A stretch of 64,000 bases of DNA from Vanilla planifolia (GCA_023846275.1 CM043874.1:31407630-31471629), one strand, 5' to 3'. Shown: positions 1 through 14,166, counted from the stretch's first letter. Notes: generated from the letters alone by a model not told the origin. Made by a program: numbers and translations.

Positions 1-1911
1 GACTTAAATAGAAAGCCAAATTATTGATGGGTAACTATTCCTTTCATGGATTTATTATGATTCCTTAGTGACTTGTTATTCCTTATTAGATGTGAGAAAG
101 AGTTGGTTCTGGTTTAATGTATTGACTTAGCTTAGTAAGTTGTGATTCTTTATTGACTCCTTCATTATATGAATAATATAACTCTCTTATTATATTGATG
201 CATGTATGTTTTTTTAATAGGATATAATGTTTTTTTAATGAGTCTAACTCACCTCCTTTATATTATTTGTAAATATAGGGAGTTAGTTATTGGTATGATA
301 ACAAAGTTAAGGCATTAGAGTTAGTATCTTAATGCAATATTCTCTAGTCAACATCTTATCATGTCATGTTCTAATATGAATTAATTTCAATATTGATGTT
401 TATATGTTGGGTATTAAACTATATAAGATATTTTATGTTAGACTTTAAACTATATGGGATGTTGTATTTGGATTTAATTTCTTTGGGTTATCATCATATG
501 ATAGACTTAGTTTTTGGATAGTTTTGATCTTTTAGTTATTTATGTACTTTTATGGATCATTATGATTATTTATAAAATTTACGTTACTTTGATATCATGT
601 ACATTTGGTGTACTTGGCTAACCTAGTGTGGACTTATTTTTGAATCAATTAGTTGACAAGCTATAGTGGAGACGAGGTTCATTCTAAGTAAAATGTCATA
701 TGCATGATGTTGATTGAGAGATCACAACTCTTAGTTTCAATATCAAGATCAAGGAATGAAAAGCGGCTAGCTAAGTACATTGATTGAGGCATAAATTTTA
801 TTACACTCAATGAATTAAAAAGGTTACAAAAGATAGAGTTTGACAATATCGATCAACAACCAAGTGCATGAATAGTTTATAATGCCATCCTTGAGATGCA
901 ACCATGGAGATTGAGGTGCTTCCATCTAATCCCTTAACAAGAAAAATAGTATTCTTCCTTATTGATGTTGGGTATGGAGAATGATGAGAAAAGTGTTTTA
1001 TGTTCTTTCCTAACACTCCCTATGTTTTGTAATGAACCTATGAATCATTATCGACATTGAACGTGCTAGATACCAAGAGACAAGAGCCATGCTAGATTCA
1101 AATGTTAAATAAGTAATTGAGTACACTGTCAGTTTAACAATATAAACCTCATCTTGGGGCTAAAGTTTCTCTTTATAGTTTTTATTGCAAGCTTTTTCTA
1201 GTTGTCAACATTTGTTTATCGGGAAAGGACATGAATCTTGTCAACAAAAAATCTCTCTTTAAGTGAATGATTGTGCAAATGTAAAATATCATTGGATTAA
1301 TTTGAAGAGATAGTATTGGATTTTTCCATCATTTCATCCTATTTCTATATATTGATTTAAATTACACCATGACTGGCAAGGTGGACTTAATATTTTTTAA
1401 TATCATGTAATCATCATGCATGAAAGCCATTTCTATCTTTTAAACTAATATTAGAATTGCAAATTCAATCCATCAATTCACACAACGTTTTGGTGCCATC
1501 CTTAGTAGGCACATTTGTCTTTTTTTGAAAATTAAATTTTTGTGCCAGTTTGGTTAATTATTATTTTGATGATTACTAATATCCAAACATCAATGTTATT
1601 TAGATAAAAATATTATGTAAATATTATTATTTATTATTATTTGTTTTGATTCTTTGTAAATGATATTTATTTATAATATTAAGATATTAGACACCTAAAT
1701 ATCATTTTGAAATAATATATTTATAATTTTAATAAATATATTAAAATGTAACATTAAAATAGATAATAAAAAAATTTAAATAAGATTTGTTGACATAATA
1801 AAACTATTGAATTGAATACTTTCAAATCAATGATGAAAACTAACAAATATTAGCTTGATGAATGAATCTTCTAACTTATATGCTATTCTTTCTACCAAGT
1901 GCAACCAAGCA
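1..1911 (+). mobile_element. 5' LTR (left end outside window) of noncoding LTR element A
   Basis: This stretch matches 5920-7751 base for base with many substitutions and small indels, in the same orientation. Shared landmarks include ccatggagattg (902-913 here, about 6831 in the partner) and the segment ending near tgctattctttct. Position 1 aligns to about 5920 and the partner starts with TG at 5867, so this LTR probably begins about 50 bases left of the window. The proposed end is the CA of aagca at 1911, but similarity runs about 15 bases further, so the boundary is soft. Short open frames inside it, such as 807-1016 minus, are not conserved in the partner and are taken as chance. The clear divergence between the two LTRs implies an old insertion. 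Confidence 0.7.
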
Positions 1912-2006
1912 ACAAAGCTTTTTTTGTTAATATAATTGTTATTGATATAATTCCTTTGAAATGTTGTAATAAATCTATAATTTATATTCTTTGGTTGAAC
2001 TTAGAT

Positions 2007-2066
2007 TTATTACAAATAGTTTGGTATAAAAATCAAAAATTATTACAAATAGTTTGGTATAAAATT
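2007..2066. repeat. 33-bp tandem duplication (2 copies)
   Basis: The word ttacaaatagtttggtataa occurs twice with a period of 33 bases, at about 2010 and 2043. It lies just inside the left LTR boundary of element A and has no coding meaning. Confidence 0.8.
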
Positions 2067-5000
2067 CAACTTCAAAATAAAAAAAACAATTAAGAAACTT
2101 TTAATATGTTAACCTATGAATGTTTTTCTTAAAGTATGCCACAAAACATTAATATGAATCACAAGCAAGATTACATCTAAAAATGTAACTTAGGATCAAA
2201 TTTTCCACATCCAAATGAGGTAAATTGCCTTGAGTTAAGCCTTAAGGCTAAGAAGAAAGGCTTAGTTTAGGCTTAAGATGCATAAAGAGACTTTAAAAGA
2301 GACTTTGGAAGGCCTTAGTGTTAGGAGGAGTTCCTAGGTTTCTTGTAAAAGGGCTTAAGAGTTTTAGTTGAGCTTTAAAGAAGGCTATGGTCATGTGAGA
2401 GTCTCAGTTTAGTTCGATAAGAGCAAGATTCAAGTTCAAAATGTTTTGGCAAGTATTTTAGGTTTAACAATAAAATATTTCTTAGAATTTGTACAACTTT
2501 TCTATCATGAAAAAGCTTAACCTTAGATGAAAATCTCAATTTTGTTCAAGATGCCTAGTGCAAGACTTGGTCGTGCACTTAGAATGCAAGGAGAAACTTA
2601 GGAAAGGAACTTGGATAGCTTCCAAGGTAAGTAAGCTATCAATTTTTCATCAGGGTTGCCTTAAGAAGCTTGCATTGACTTTTGAAGAAGGCTAAGGAAG
2701 GTTTAGGTCTTGATTAAGTGTAACAAAAAAGGCATGAGTTTAGTTGTGTAGGTGTAGGTAGTTAGGAAAGACTTGACCTAACAAATAAGCTTGATACGCT
2801 TTAACTAGATTTATAGAATTGTTAGAAACTAATAAGAGAACTTAGGGTTTGTAATGTAAATGTTAAGGATTAATTTAAATGACACATGTTTAATATTTTA
2901 ATATACTAGATTTAAAATTTAAATATCTTTAGTTTAAAATTTAAATACCTGAGGTTTGAAATATAAACCTTTGAAAGGTTGAGTATTCAATTAACACTAG
3001 TTAGGAATGGAAGTAAGCTATGACTTGAAAAAGCCTTTGATTAAGTTAAGTATAACTTATGAATTTAGCATATATTTAAATTAATTTATTCCTAAGGATA
3101 TTAATTTGAAAGAAGAAACCTTAAGGATGGAAATAATAATTGGACAAAAGACATCAAGTATTGAGTGAGATAATAAGCCACTCATAATAACTTTGTGAGT
3201 TAATGAGACCCTCAGTTAGAATTTATATGAGTGCTAATTGAGATAAAGGGCTTGATTTTGGCCTTAATAGTGATATTATACTCAATTAAGGGGCTAGATA
3301 TTATATTTGATGTTGGCTAAGTCATGATATAGCTAAGTTTAATAAGTTATATTATAAGCATCTTTGAACTAGGAACTTATGCCTTAGATTAGAACACAAA
3401 TGATGATTTAAGAGGTAGAGGCCTTTGGGAAGGGTAAAGTGGCTAAAGGTGTCCTGTGAGGTAAGAGAGAGTTTTTAGTGAAACTCATGTGAACCCTAGT
3501 GAGATAATAAAGGTTTATGACATAAAGGTTTAAGCCATGGAATTAAAACATGAGTAAATAATCAAGTGATAACTTGGATAGGCTTAGGGATTCTAGTGAA
3601 ACTTTTAGATCAAGAAAAGTGTAATAACTAAACATAAATGTAGAAAACTTAATAAAGAAAGAGTACCATAGATATATTGATTGTGGTTTAATAGAAACCA
3701 TAGGTCATCATAGATAGTAGAGTAGGATTTAAGAAGACTTGTGAAGGTTCAATTATAGTTTAGAGTTTTGAAGAAACCTTAGGATAATTTAGATGATTGA
3801 TCAATGTTGTTTAGGTAATCATAGATATTTGTAAACAAAGCAATATAGTAGATGTATAGATAGGTCTATTTGATGATGACATGAGCTAGGATGTAGTGGA
3901 GCCAAGACGATGAACCATTCGACTAGAGTTAAGAGGATAAGATATAACAAGTGGTTAGACTTGAACTAGGTACAGAGGTGACATGTCTCATTGCTTAAGA
4001 CATGAAAAGAGGACTATAGGTTTGGCTTATGCTTATGGTGTGTTTTGTTGTTAAGCCTTTGTTATGATATTTTATTTGATGATAACAAATTTTAAGTATT
4101 TTTAATAAATTTATTTTAGTAAATTTTTAAATTTTTGATATTCAATGCTTATATTTATGGGAGAACTTAAAGAAGAAGAAGTGTAAGAGTGAAATCTTGT
4201 AAAGATCATCTTTGATATAATGGAAAATGACGAAAAGATATATTCTAAATTTAATTTTAAGCACTTCAATTTTATTTTGATTAGAATGTTAAGTTTGATT
4301 AAAAGTTTTTTTTTAAAAAAACATAAATTAAATTATATTAAATTAATCATCTTAAAAAGACAATTATATTTCCAATATCATTGTCCTTATCTTGACTATA
4401 TTAAGAAATATTATATCTTGATCATATCTTTCAAAATCTTTCTTCATCAACTTGTTGCAAAAATAACATCATAGTAAAATTAATTAATTAGTAAAAATAA
4501 TAATAGCTTTATTAACAAATAAACAAAATTTTTTAAAAAATAAATTTACTTAGTTCCTCGTCACCACTTAGAACTAACCATAAGTCTTAAGACAATTCCT
4601 GAACTTGCTTCATTGAGGTAATCAGATTGAAAAGCAAATACCAAACCCGTATTTATCAGTGTCTAATTGAGGCATTACTCCCACATCCATAAATCAACTA
4701 TGCAAGTTAATGGTAGTGTAGGTGATCAAAATCGAATGAGCTGGGGATTGCGAACCCCAATATTTGACTTAAAAGCACAAAAAAGTCATATAAGGAGATA
4801 AACGTAATAAACGTATGCGTCATAAGACTAGAAAGTAAAACTTTAAAACTTTTCTATGTGAGTGACCTTTGAATTGCAAGAGTTACTGTGCATCATTTGA
4901 TCATGCAATTTTGTAATCAAATGGATATCATCTCTTCTGCCTTATTTGCTAAAAAAATTTAATCAACCATTTGATAGTGTAAATTTGCAATCATAAGTTT

Positions 5001-5855
5001 GACACTTTATCCATGGCTAAGATCAAATTTTACTCATCTAATTACTTTGAGATCTAAGCCAATTTAGTTTTAGTGTTTTGATTAGGTATTTGGCCTTATC
5101 GAATGGTGTAGGATACTTCCGATCGTGCGACTCCTACCCAATGACCGTTTTAGCCATTAGAATTTTTATTCAAATAATAACTTTTTAATGGAAGTATTAA
5201 TAACTATTTTTGATGTGCTTGGCAATTGTTTTTAGTTGTTAAAAATATTTATAAATAAGATAATATTGAACAAATTTGATTGATGAAATTTTTACAAAAT
5301 GTAAAGAAAAATTTTAAAGTCATAACATTTAAGCCATTAGCAACTAGTGTTCATCATCTCTTCCTAAAATTACATTCTTCAATTATGAAACTCCTAATTT
5401 TTTATCAAATCAGTTTTCTTAGTTTTTTATTTCTAGTTTATTTAATTAAAACACTTATGCATAATTAAGTTTTTCAACAAACATAAAAGTTTTGTTTGTA
5501 TTAAGTTTGATTTTGTCTTTAAATTACTTTCGTTTATTGTCATTTTATTTCATTTTAAGGATGCAGTAGCTATCAATTTTTTTATTATTGTGAGAGTTTA
5601 GTCGACCTATCTTTTAACAAAATATTTATTTTGTTTGTGTTTTGTTTTGCCTGATTTTTATTGAGTGTCAACATAGGTTTGATTTTTAATTAAACAACTT
5701 AAAAGTAGTTGATGTATATTTTTATTTTATTTTTTATTAATTTTTTAATTTCATAATTTTCGTAAATTTTTGTTATTAAAAGAAAATTAATTATTTAAAA
5801 AAACATTAATATTTATAAAAAATTATTTTTAGAGATCTACTTAAGCTTCGATATT

Positions 5856-5866
5856 CATTTGGGGAG
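5856..5866 (+). other. Polypurine tract of LTR element A
   Basis: The sequence catttggggag is followed immediately by TGTTAAGTC, the start of the right-hand LTR. A G-rich tract abutting a TGTT LTR start is typical of copia-type elements, and it sets the element on the plus strand. Confidence 0.6.
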
Positions 5867-7751
5867 TGTTAAGTCATATGATGAGATAGGAGTGTTAAAT
5901 TTGTATTGAAGATCTTATGGGCTTGAAAAGAATGTCAAATTATTGGTGGGTCACTATGCTTTTTATTGATTTATTATGATTCCATTACAACTTGTTATGC
6001 CTTGTTAGATGTGAGAAAGAGCTAATACTTCTTGTTTAATACATTAACTTAGCTTGATAAGTTATGATACTTTATTAACTCCTTTATTATATCAATGATA
6101 TCACTCTCTTATTATATTGATGCATGTATATTTTTTTAATGGAGTATAAAGATTTTTTATTAAGTCTAGCTCATATCTTTTATATTATTTATAGGTATGG
6201 AGAGTTAGTTGTTAGTATGACATCAAAATAAGGGTATCAAAGTGAGTATCTTAATTGAATATTCTCCATCCAACATTTTATAATATCATAGTTTTAGTAT
6301 TATTTAGTTCCAATATTGAGTTTTTATGTTGGATGTCAGAATAAATGGGATATTTTATGTTAGACTTTGGACTATATTGGATGTTTTATTTGGATTTAGT
6401 TTCTTTTGATTATCTTCATATGATAGGCTTAGTTTTTGGATAGTTTTGATCTTTTGGTTATTTATGCACTTTTGTGAATTATTATGATTATTTGTACGTT
6501 CTAGGTTACTATGGTATCATGAACATATTAGTATACTTGGCTAGCTTAGGATGGACTTATTTTTGTATCAATTAGGTGGCTAGTTGTGGTGGAGTTGAGG
6601 ATCGTTCTAAGCAATATGCCATATGCATGATGTTGAAATTGAGAGATTGTGACTCTTCGTTTGAATATCAATTTTAGAGAATAAAAATTGATTAGCTAAG
6701 CATACTCATTAATGCATAGATTTTATTACGCTCAAAGAATAAAGAAGATTGCAAAAGAAAGAGATTGATAATATAAAACAACATCCAAGTGCATAAATAA
6801 TTTATAATATGTCATCTTTAAGTTTCAACCATGGAGATTGAAGTGCTTCCATCAAATCCCTTAGCAAAAAAAAAAAAAAAAATGGTAGGCTTTATTATTG
6901 ATACTGATTACAGAGAACGATGAGAAAGGTGTCATGTTGATGTTGAACATGGTTGACACCAAGAGACAATAACCATGCAAGGATTCAAATGTTAAATAAA
7001 TCGTTTAGTATACTGCCTCCTTAACAATATAACCCTCACCTTGGGGCTAAAGTTGCTCTTTATTGTTTCTATTGCAAGCCTTTTTTAGTAGTCAACATAT
7101 TTTTTTCACGGAAAGGACATGAATCTTGTAAACAAAAAAGCTTTCTTTATGCGATTGATTGTGCAACAAATGTAAAATATCATTGGATTTAGTTCAGGAG
7201 ACTAGTATTGGTTTTTTTCCATCTTTTCGTCCTATTTTTTATGTATTGTTTTCAATTACACCATGTCTTGAAATCATCATGCATGAAAGCCACTTCCAGC
7301 TTTAACTAATATTTGAATTTTAAATTCAATCCATCAATTGACACAATGCTGTGGTGCCATCCTTAGTAGACACATTTGTCTTTTCTTTTTTTGAAAATTA
7401 AATTTAGTCGTAAGTTTGGTTAATCAGTTTTTGACGATTACTAATATCTGGAATTCAATGTTATTCAGATAAAAATATTATCTAAATATTATTATTTATT
7501 ATTATGTTTTTTGATATTTTATAAATGATTTATTTTTTTATAATATTAGGATATTGGACACCTAAATATCACTTTGAAATAATATATTTATAATTTTAAT
7601 AAATATATTAAAATTTATAATTAAAATAAATAATAAAAAACTTTGAATAATATCAGTTGACATAGTAAAAGTATTGAACCGAATACTTTCAAATCAATGA
7701 TGAAATCTTTTAACTCATATGCTATTCTTTCTGCAAAGTGCTATCCAAGCA
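5867..7751 (+). mobile_element. 3' LTR of noncoding LTR element A
   Basis: This 1.89 kb repeat begins with TG directly after the polypurine tract and ends at aagca (7751). It aligns along its length with 1-1911. Relative to the left copy it lacks about 40 bases around 6925-6940 and has an A-run near 6868-6883. The TG start and CA end fit retroviral integration. I could not confirm a target-site duplication because the left end of the element lies outside the window. Confidence 0.72.
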
Positions 7752-9300
7752 AAAAAGCATTTTTTTTTTCTTATATTATATTGAAGCTAGTAAAATCAAT
7801 ATTAATGCTAATTACAGGTGCAATATATGGACATAAAAAATGAAAGCACCAATTAGAAATTTATTTTGAGGCTAAAAACAAAAATGAAGATAAGATTTCT
7901 GCTACAGGACGGATGAAGCCAATATCGCTAAAAATACTTTCACTAAAGCGTAGCAAACAGTGAGAGGTTTGTGAGGAACGGGAAGTAACTTATATAATCC
8001 ATGAAAAATTCTTAAAATTTTTATAAAAGGAAAAGAATTTCATTCGAATTCTTCTCTCTAGCCAGGATTTTTTATGTTTCTATTCATGATAATTGTTGTG
8101 AAGGGTAATATTTGCAACGACAGCTAATTAATCACAAAGCACATACAAAATAGAAATTATTTGTGAAGATCAGAAAAACAAAATGAATATCAAGATTTAC
8201 ATATTTCAACAATAAATTAGGTAGTGTGTTTACCAAAGGAAAAATATATTTTTCTTAAAAAATAAGAATAAGAATAATAAAATATATAATCTAGTAGATG
8301 GTCATTAATCTTTCTCAAACCTGAAATTATATTAAAAAGTTTCTTATAGAAAAATTCATTAAATATTTTTATTTAAACAAATTTATTAAAAAATAAAAAT
8401 GACTTAATCTCAAATTCATGCAACAAACTAATTACCTGAAATCAATTAACAAAAATTGATCAAATAATTTTTAAGGCATCAAAATTTGCATTGATTATGA
8501 TGTAGTAATACAAGTTAATGGTGAAATTATTTAGTAATATTAGAACAATAATGTTCATAGGGGTCACACTACTCATCTGATCATTTGTCTTGCTTATTTA
8601 TATAATTATTAATCATTAGTTTTTGATCTCTCATTTGTAGAGGGATTCTCTTTGTCCATCAGGCTATTATAACCCACTCAATTTTAATTAGATTAATTCC
8701 TCTCCCTTCAGTTGGTGTAAAGACTAGCTTTGATGTGTTAAGCTCCTACTTTGATCAGGCATGTACTATTGAGGTGATTGGGACCATAGTGGTTATCTTT
8801 TAGACATTATGGGTGTTCATCTTTGTACGTTTATTCCTATAAGTGTGGAGCTACATGGTGTTATAATTGTTGCTTCTATTTCCCTTTTATTGGATGAGCA
8901 CTATGATGAAGTTTGCTCAACTTTCATTGTAGCTGATATTTCATGTGCTTTTAAGTGAGATGATGGCATGCCCCATTTTTGAGACTTGTTTTAGTGTTAT
9001 CAACTTTAAGCTATGCAATAATCTCCTACACTTTCTAATTGCCCTACTCTTTGTAATGTTCCTTATCAACCTTGCCTTCTAGAAGAGCTTTACATGAATG
9101 AGGGGTAACCCTCTTGTATAGAGCTTCGCTATTGTTTTGGATAATGGCTTCTAGAATTGAAGTGTATATTCATATTGCTTAGGCTTTGTTCAATTTGTTA
9201 AGAAACTGTAAAATAATAAATGCCTTCCTAAACAAATTGAGCATCGCCTAATCATGACTCTTTAATTAGCTAAAGAATTATGTTTCCCTGCAAATTCTTC
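7752..9300. other. Unassigned AT-rich stretch
   Basis: I see no coding region, RNA gene or repeat copy shared with the rest of the window. 7850-8060 and 8550-9130 are less AT-rich than their surroundings and could be relics of older elements, but I could not match them to a family in any frame. Confidence 0.4.
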
Positions 9301-9725
9301 TAGAAATATTTTAAAAACTCATATGTAAATATAAATTAATAAAAACTTGTTAACTTAAAAAAATCTATGATTTGAGCATAAATCTTAGAAAAAACCTATG
9401 ATTTGATCACATGTTTTATTTGAAAACTATGATTCAATAACTAAAAAATTTAGAACTTCTAACCAATTCATTGGAGGTTTTGATTTTATCACAAATTTCT
9501 ATGAACTCTACATTGCACAATAAATTTTTTTGCTAAGAAATCTATCATTGCACCACAAATTTTAATGTTCATAGTTTTAGAGAAATTTGTGATTTCACTT
9601 ATATGATAGTTTTATTTGGAAAGTTTCATTGTAAGAAATCTATGGCCAAAATGTTTGTTGTTGTACCACATATTAAAAAGAAAATCTATGTACAAAAATG
9701 TATCATCTCACATTAAATTTTAAAT
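9300..9725. repeat. Degenerate short interspersed word repeats
   Basis: Variants of ctatgatttgatcacaaatt recur irregularly, for example near 9365, 9395, 9426, 9480, 9540, 9590 and 9640. Spacing varies and the copies are highly diverged. They may be a worn minisatellite, or chance recurrence in AT-rich DNA. Confidence 0.35.
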
Positions 9726-9779
9726 TTTGTCCTACAAAAATGGATCCAAATCTATCTCTAAGCTCTCACATCTAAGGCA

Positions 9780-10200
9780 TCTCTTCTCATGCCTTTGTCA
9801 AGACGAATAGTAGATAGGTATTTGTTGCTAATTCAAATGATACTTTAACTATGTCTATAGTGGGGATAATGTCATCATACTTCATAAAATGTTGCAAACA
9901 CATTGAAAGTCCTAATTGAGCATAGATTGCAAATGATTCATCTGAATTTCCAAAAACTTCTTTGATAACCTTGCAACACACAACTTATGCCTTCAAGTAC
10001 TAACTGTCACTTTGAATTGATTCACTATGCATTTTATAATTTCTTTACATTTTATTTCGATCCACGCTAAATAAGTGAACAACATAATTCTTGAAGTCAT
10101 TTGAGCTATGTATTATCAATGGTCAGCTTTGATTGCAACATTGGAAAACTTGTGTTGATGGAAACACAAAACTTTTGATGCCATAGTGAAGTGTTTCAAT
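9780..10200 (-). pseudogene. Possible MULE (Mutator-like) transposase relic
   Basis: Read on the minus strand, 9787-9981 and the sequence upstream of it contain the segment VIKEVFGNSDESF followed after a short gap by LSMCLQHFMKYDDIIPTI. This resembles the region of plant MULE transposases where a KA-rich helix leads into an 'I.G.W.ESY..LP..L..M....PGT' block just before the catalytic domain. Upstream codons in a neighbouring frame (around YKMHSESIQSDSQ) could be the preceding part. No DDE catalytic residues or terminal inverted repeats were found. The match is short and crosses frames, so it is tentative. Confidence 0.35.
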
Positions 10201-13094
10201 TTACAGATCTATAACATCCATATATATTACCTATTTGGGTTATCATGCTTGAAATTTTAAAAGTTAATCAAGTTGTGCAAATTTTCTTACGTTACACACT
10301 ACAAAAAATTAACCAAAACCTTATGAAAATTGAAGCTCCAATAAAGATCTAAATGCCATCTTTCGAATTAGCTCTTGCTATATTCGAAATTGCATGGGTT
10401 GTACATGTAGTTTAATGTAACATCAAAGTTGATACCACTATCTCCCTAACAAACGCAAACTGTCAATGGTTTTAGTAAATGTTTTACCTACCCAACTCTT
10501 CTAAAAATGGCAAATCAATGCATAATCTCCATTACATTATGATTGAAGGAGATTCTTGCATTTCTATTATCACCTCTTCCTTGTCAAATAATGCATGGTT
10601 GGATATATTAATTTAATTAATGAGTTATTATCAACTTTAGCAAGTGCATTTAGACATGAAATACGCTTCTTGCAACAAAATGTGAACAACATAGAAATTT
10701 TTCTCAGACACAAAATAGAAGTTATAACCACTCTTGAACTCCAAAGATTTCATTGTATATTAGATCACAATTGCAAACTATACAAAAAGAATAATTTCTT
10801 TTCATAAAATGTGTTATAGTTTACATATTACAATGTGGACTGATAAACTACATAGTATTGTAGTGACAAAAGTTACATATGATAGTTGAAAGCCAAAGGA
10901 TTCATGATCTACAGAATCTTGTATTTGAAATTCATCCACATGAGATTGGGCCTTTGGTGCAAAAAATTCTAGGGCTATAAACATAAAGGAAATTAATAAA
11001 AAGCCTCATGTAGCCTCAAATAAAATTGATGCACAGTGTTTAACATAGAACATGGTAATAGCTTTACATTATACATGTAATTTACATTTGCAAAAAATAT
11101 TAAAATAAAATCATATGACAACAATATTTATAATTCATTATAGAAGCTTTAAATGCCTCAAAACTAAGAATTGAGTTAAATTGTGCAATGTTTATTTGCT
11201 TGCTAAAATATGAGGGACTATTGTCAAAACTTATGCTTGACTCCCACATCAAAAATTGTTAATGACACTAAATTTTCCATATATGCAATATTTATTACGA
11301 ATTTTAGAATTTATGAAAATTATAATAAATTACTAAAATAAATTTGAAATGCACCAAAAATTGTAATTAAAATAAGAATAAAGAATTATTTTAAATTACA
11401 AAATTTATAAATTGTAAAAATTATAAATAAAATAAGAGTGCAATAAATTGACAAATATTTGCTAATATTCTTGAATGGGTTGCTATAATTTATTTCACAC
11501 ATAGAAATCTTTGTTTACATCTAAAATTACATATCAAAGGTGATTATTGCTTCCCATATTATGAATGAAATCTAGGATCTTGCTCAATGTGAATTAGGCT
11601 TCTTGGTTAGGTGATTTGATGAAATCTATGGTTGATTTACAAATTTTATTTGTAATTGTACCCACTACAAATCTTGTGATGTAAACATTCAGTTGATAGT
11701 CTAAGGCAGTTTGTGGTCACCAAAGATTTTAAATGTATGACATAAAGGAGTTATGCATCTACATATAGTGTGATTTTGAGAGGAAAGTGAGCGAAGAACT
11801 TGTTAAAGATCATGTAAAAAACAGGAATGTTTTATTATAGTCCAAGAATAAAGAGTAGAACATATAAAAATGTTTAATTATCAAAGAACCCATTGGAGTA
11901 GAATAACAAAATCATAGGAAAATAAGTACTGGAATACAAGCAAATACGAATTATGTTTAATGAAACTTGAGTGGTGAAGTATGAGATGTGAGGTTATAAT
12001 GCAGATGGATTAGTACATGGGGGTTGGGGAAGGCTTAATGATGGAGGAAATGTAAGTAGAACCTAGATGGAACTATTGTTGGAGTATGATAATGAAAGAC
12101 AACAAATAAAGTATGAATGAAGGGTACAAAGCTGGTGTCATATTGAGGAATATGATGTGTAGGATAAAAAATGGCATGATGTGGGTTATAGTCAAGGAGT
12201 ATGACTAGAGAAGCTTTTCTAAGTGGATACAGTTAAGAAAGGTCACAATAGATTTGGGCATGCCTTAAATGGCACAACATCAGATGCAAGGTTGGGGTAC
12301 ATATATGATCAACTTATAACTAATAATTTGGCAATTTTAAAGTAAGATAAGAAATATTATTATTACTATTAGTGGAAGATGGTGTTGATGGGTTTATTCT
12401 TATTGTATAAATGATTTAGCACCAACCAGATTTTCTTAAGAATTGATTTGAGCAAGGATGTTGACGATCAAAAAGTTCAAGTAATCCTTTTATTCAAAAT
12501 GAAGTAAATCATTACCATGATTGCCATTTTTCTCTATCACATGGGTCATTAGTTGATTCAAGACATGAAAGAATAAGCCAGAAAGGAAAGATAGTTTGCA
12601 AACAACAATGTAATGATCTAAATGGAAACTTATTAATTGAAGAAAATGTAATTGCAATTTGAAATCTATGTGGTTAATTCCTTGTCCATGAAATTTTATT
12701 TGAAAATATAGAAGAAAATGGTTTTACAATAAATAATAAAGAGGAATTCCTTACTTAAGACAGTCTAGAAATACAACTTGTTGCATGTCTTCATGGCATA
12801 TTCATAGAAATAAAGAGATAAAGAAATCCTTTTAAGAAATCCATCCAACCAATGTATAGAAATTCCATAAAGAATAAATAAATCTAACCATTAGGGCTTG
12901 GAAATTTATTGTGGTGGAGGATTTGGAAATATGTCAAATTACGTTGAGATGGGTCAAAAGTTCAAGCGATGCTTATTTATTATAAATGAAGTAATTTATA
13001 ACCAATTTTTTTATGTCTCAATGGGTTGTAATTTGGTTCTTCTAACATTTATGAGTCCAATTAATATAAAGCAAGCTACATAACTAGGATGTTG
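10200..13094. other. Unassigned stretch
   Basis: I found no supported gene. An open frame of 70 codons at 10595-10807 plus matches nothing I recognise. 11900-12330 is unusually G-rich for the window and reads for short runs like coding sequence broken by stops, perhaps an old gag. The rest is AT-rich without structure. Confidence 0.35.
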
Positions 13095-14150
13095 CATGAT
13101 ATCTGACTTTATCAGATAGCTAAGATCTAATCCTTCTTGATCCAATCATCCATATTTCATCCACTTTATTGCTTTTTATTTAATGGTTAAAAACTTCTCC
13201 AATCTGTTCCAACAGCTCCAATCAGTCCTATCTAATGGTTAATTAACTACCCATTATATATGCCATTGCAAGTAGCCATTTTCAAATAATTTCTTAATAG
13301 TTTTGAAAAGCATTTTGGGTTGTTTCATAACAATTTTTCAAATAGTTTTTGCTTACTTCTAATATCTATGTCCAAAAACTTTTAATAAATATCTAACCAT
13401 TGTAAATGAAATAACTAATGAACGTGAACAAGATTTTAACATCTCAAATAAAAGTAGCATCATATTCTACTTGAGTAAATTTCTCCTAACAACACCTATG
13501 GCTTGCAACTGCTCAAAATTCTAAATTCATTTAGCTAAACCTAATTCTTCTAAGTTTTTATTTTCTTAATTTACTTCATAATTTTGAACTTTGTGTGTCT
13601 TTTTAAATTCATTAGCAAGGATTAATAAATTTGTATGCTTTTATCAAAAATTTATTTCTTGCTAATGTTTTCTTTTTTTTTTAGATTGGACAACCTAGTA
13701 TTTGTGAAAACCTAAGTTCAATTTGATCTTATAAAAAATTCAGTTGGATTATGCTTGTAAAATCTTGGATAATAATTAAACCCACAAATAGGCTGGAGGT
13801 GAATAATAAAAAAAATCTCAAATAGGTCGAAGATGAACCATAAGAAAAAAATCTCAAGTTATAACTCTTTTACTAGTGAAATTTTTCTTAACCTCAGTTG
13901 AAGGTAGATGTAGACTCTAGTTTGAACCAAATTACCTAAAACTTTGATATACTAATTCAAATTTTATTTTTATTTTTCTTAAACATAAAAATTATAAATT
14001 GATATATCTATAAATTAAAGTGTTTAAGAAATATAAAAATATTTTTATAAATACTATTTAAAAAATAGATATAATCCTAAAATTAACAAAAAAAATTTAA
14101 AACCTGTAATATACCACCCTTGTCAAATTCACACACTCATTATTACATCA
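13095..14150 (+). mobile_element. 5' LTR of copia element B
   Basis: This segment aligns with 23885-24931 in the same orientation. Shared landmarks include ttaattaact near 13240 and 24025, the stretch 'aactcttttactagt' near 13865 and 24645, and the closing cactcatt/aactcatt. It ends in CA at 14149-14150, two bases before a Met-tRNA-type primer-binding site, which fixes the right boundary. The left boundary is where similarity to the partner fades, so the true LTR may have been longer and truncated. Confidence 0.65.
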
Positions 14151-14152
14151 AC

Positions 14153-14166
14153 TAGTATCAGAGTGG
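14153..14166 (+). other. Primer-binding site of copia element B
   Basis: The sequence tagtatcagagtgg closely resembles the TGGTATCAGAGC site complementary to initiator Met-tRNA that most plant copia elements use. It lies two bases after the LTR's terminal CA and about 190 bases before the gag start. Confidence 0.7.

Larger units (their letters stand above)
1912..5866 (+). other. Noncoding interior of LTR element A
   Basis: About 3.95 kb lie between the two LTRs. I found no gag, protease, integrase, RT or RNase H motif in any frame; all frames are closed by stops at short intervals. 2200-4060 is richer in G and A, with recurring words such as gcttaag and aaggctta. 4080-5860 is very AT-rich. 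I see no recognisable primer-binding site directly after the left LTR. A long-LTR element with a large noncoding interior is what is called a LARD, a non-autonomous LTR element moved by a relative. Alternatively the coding part has decayed or been replaced beyond recognition. Confidence 0.5.
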
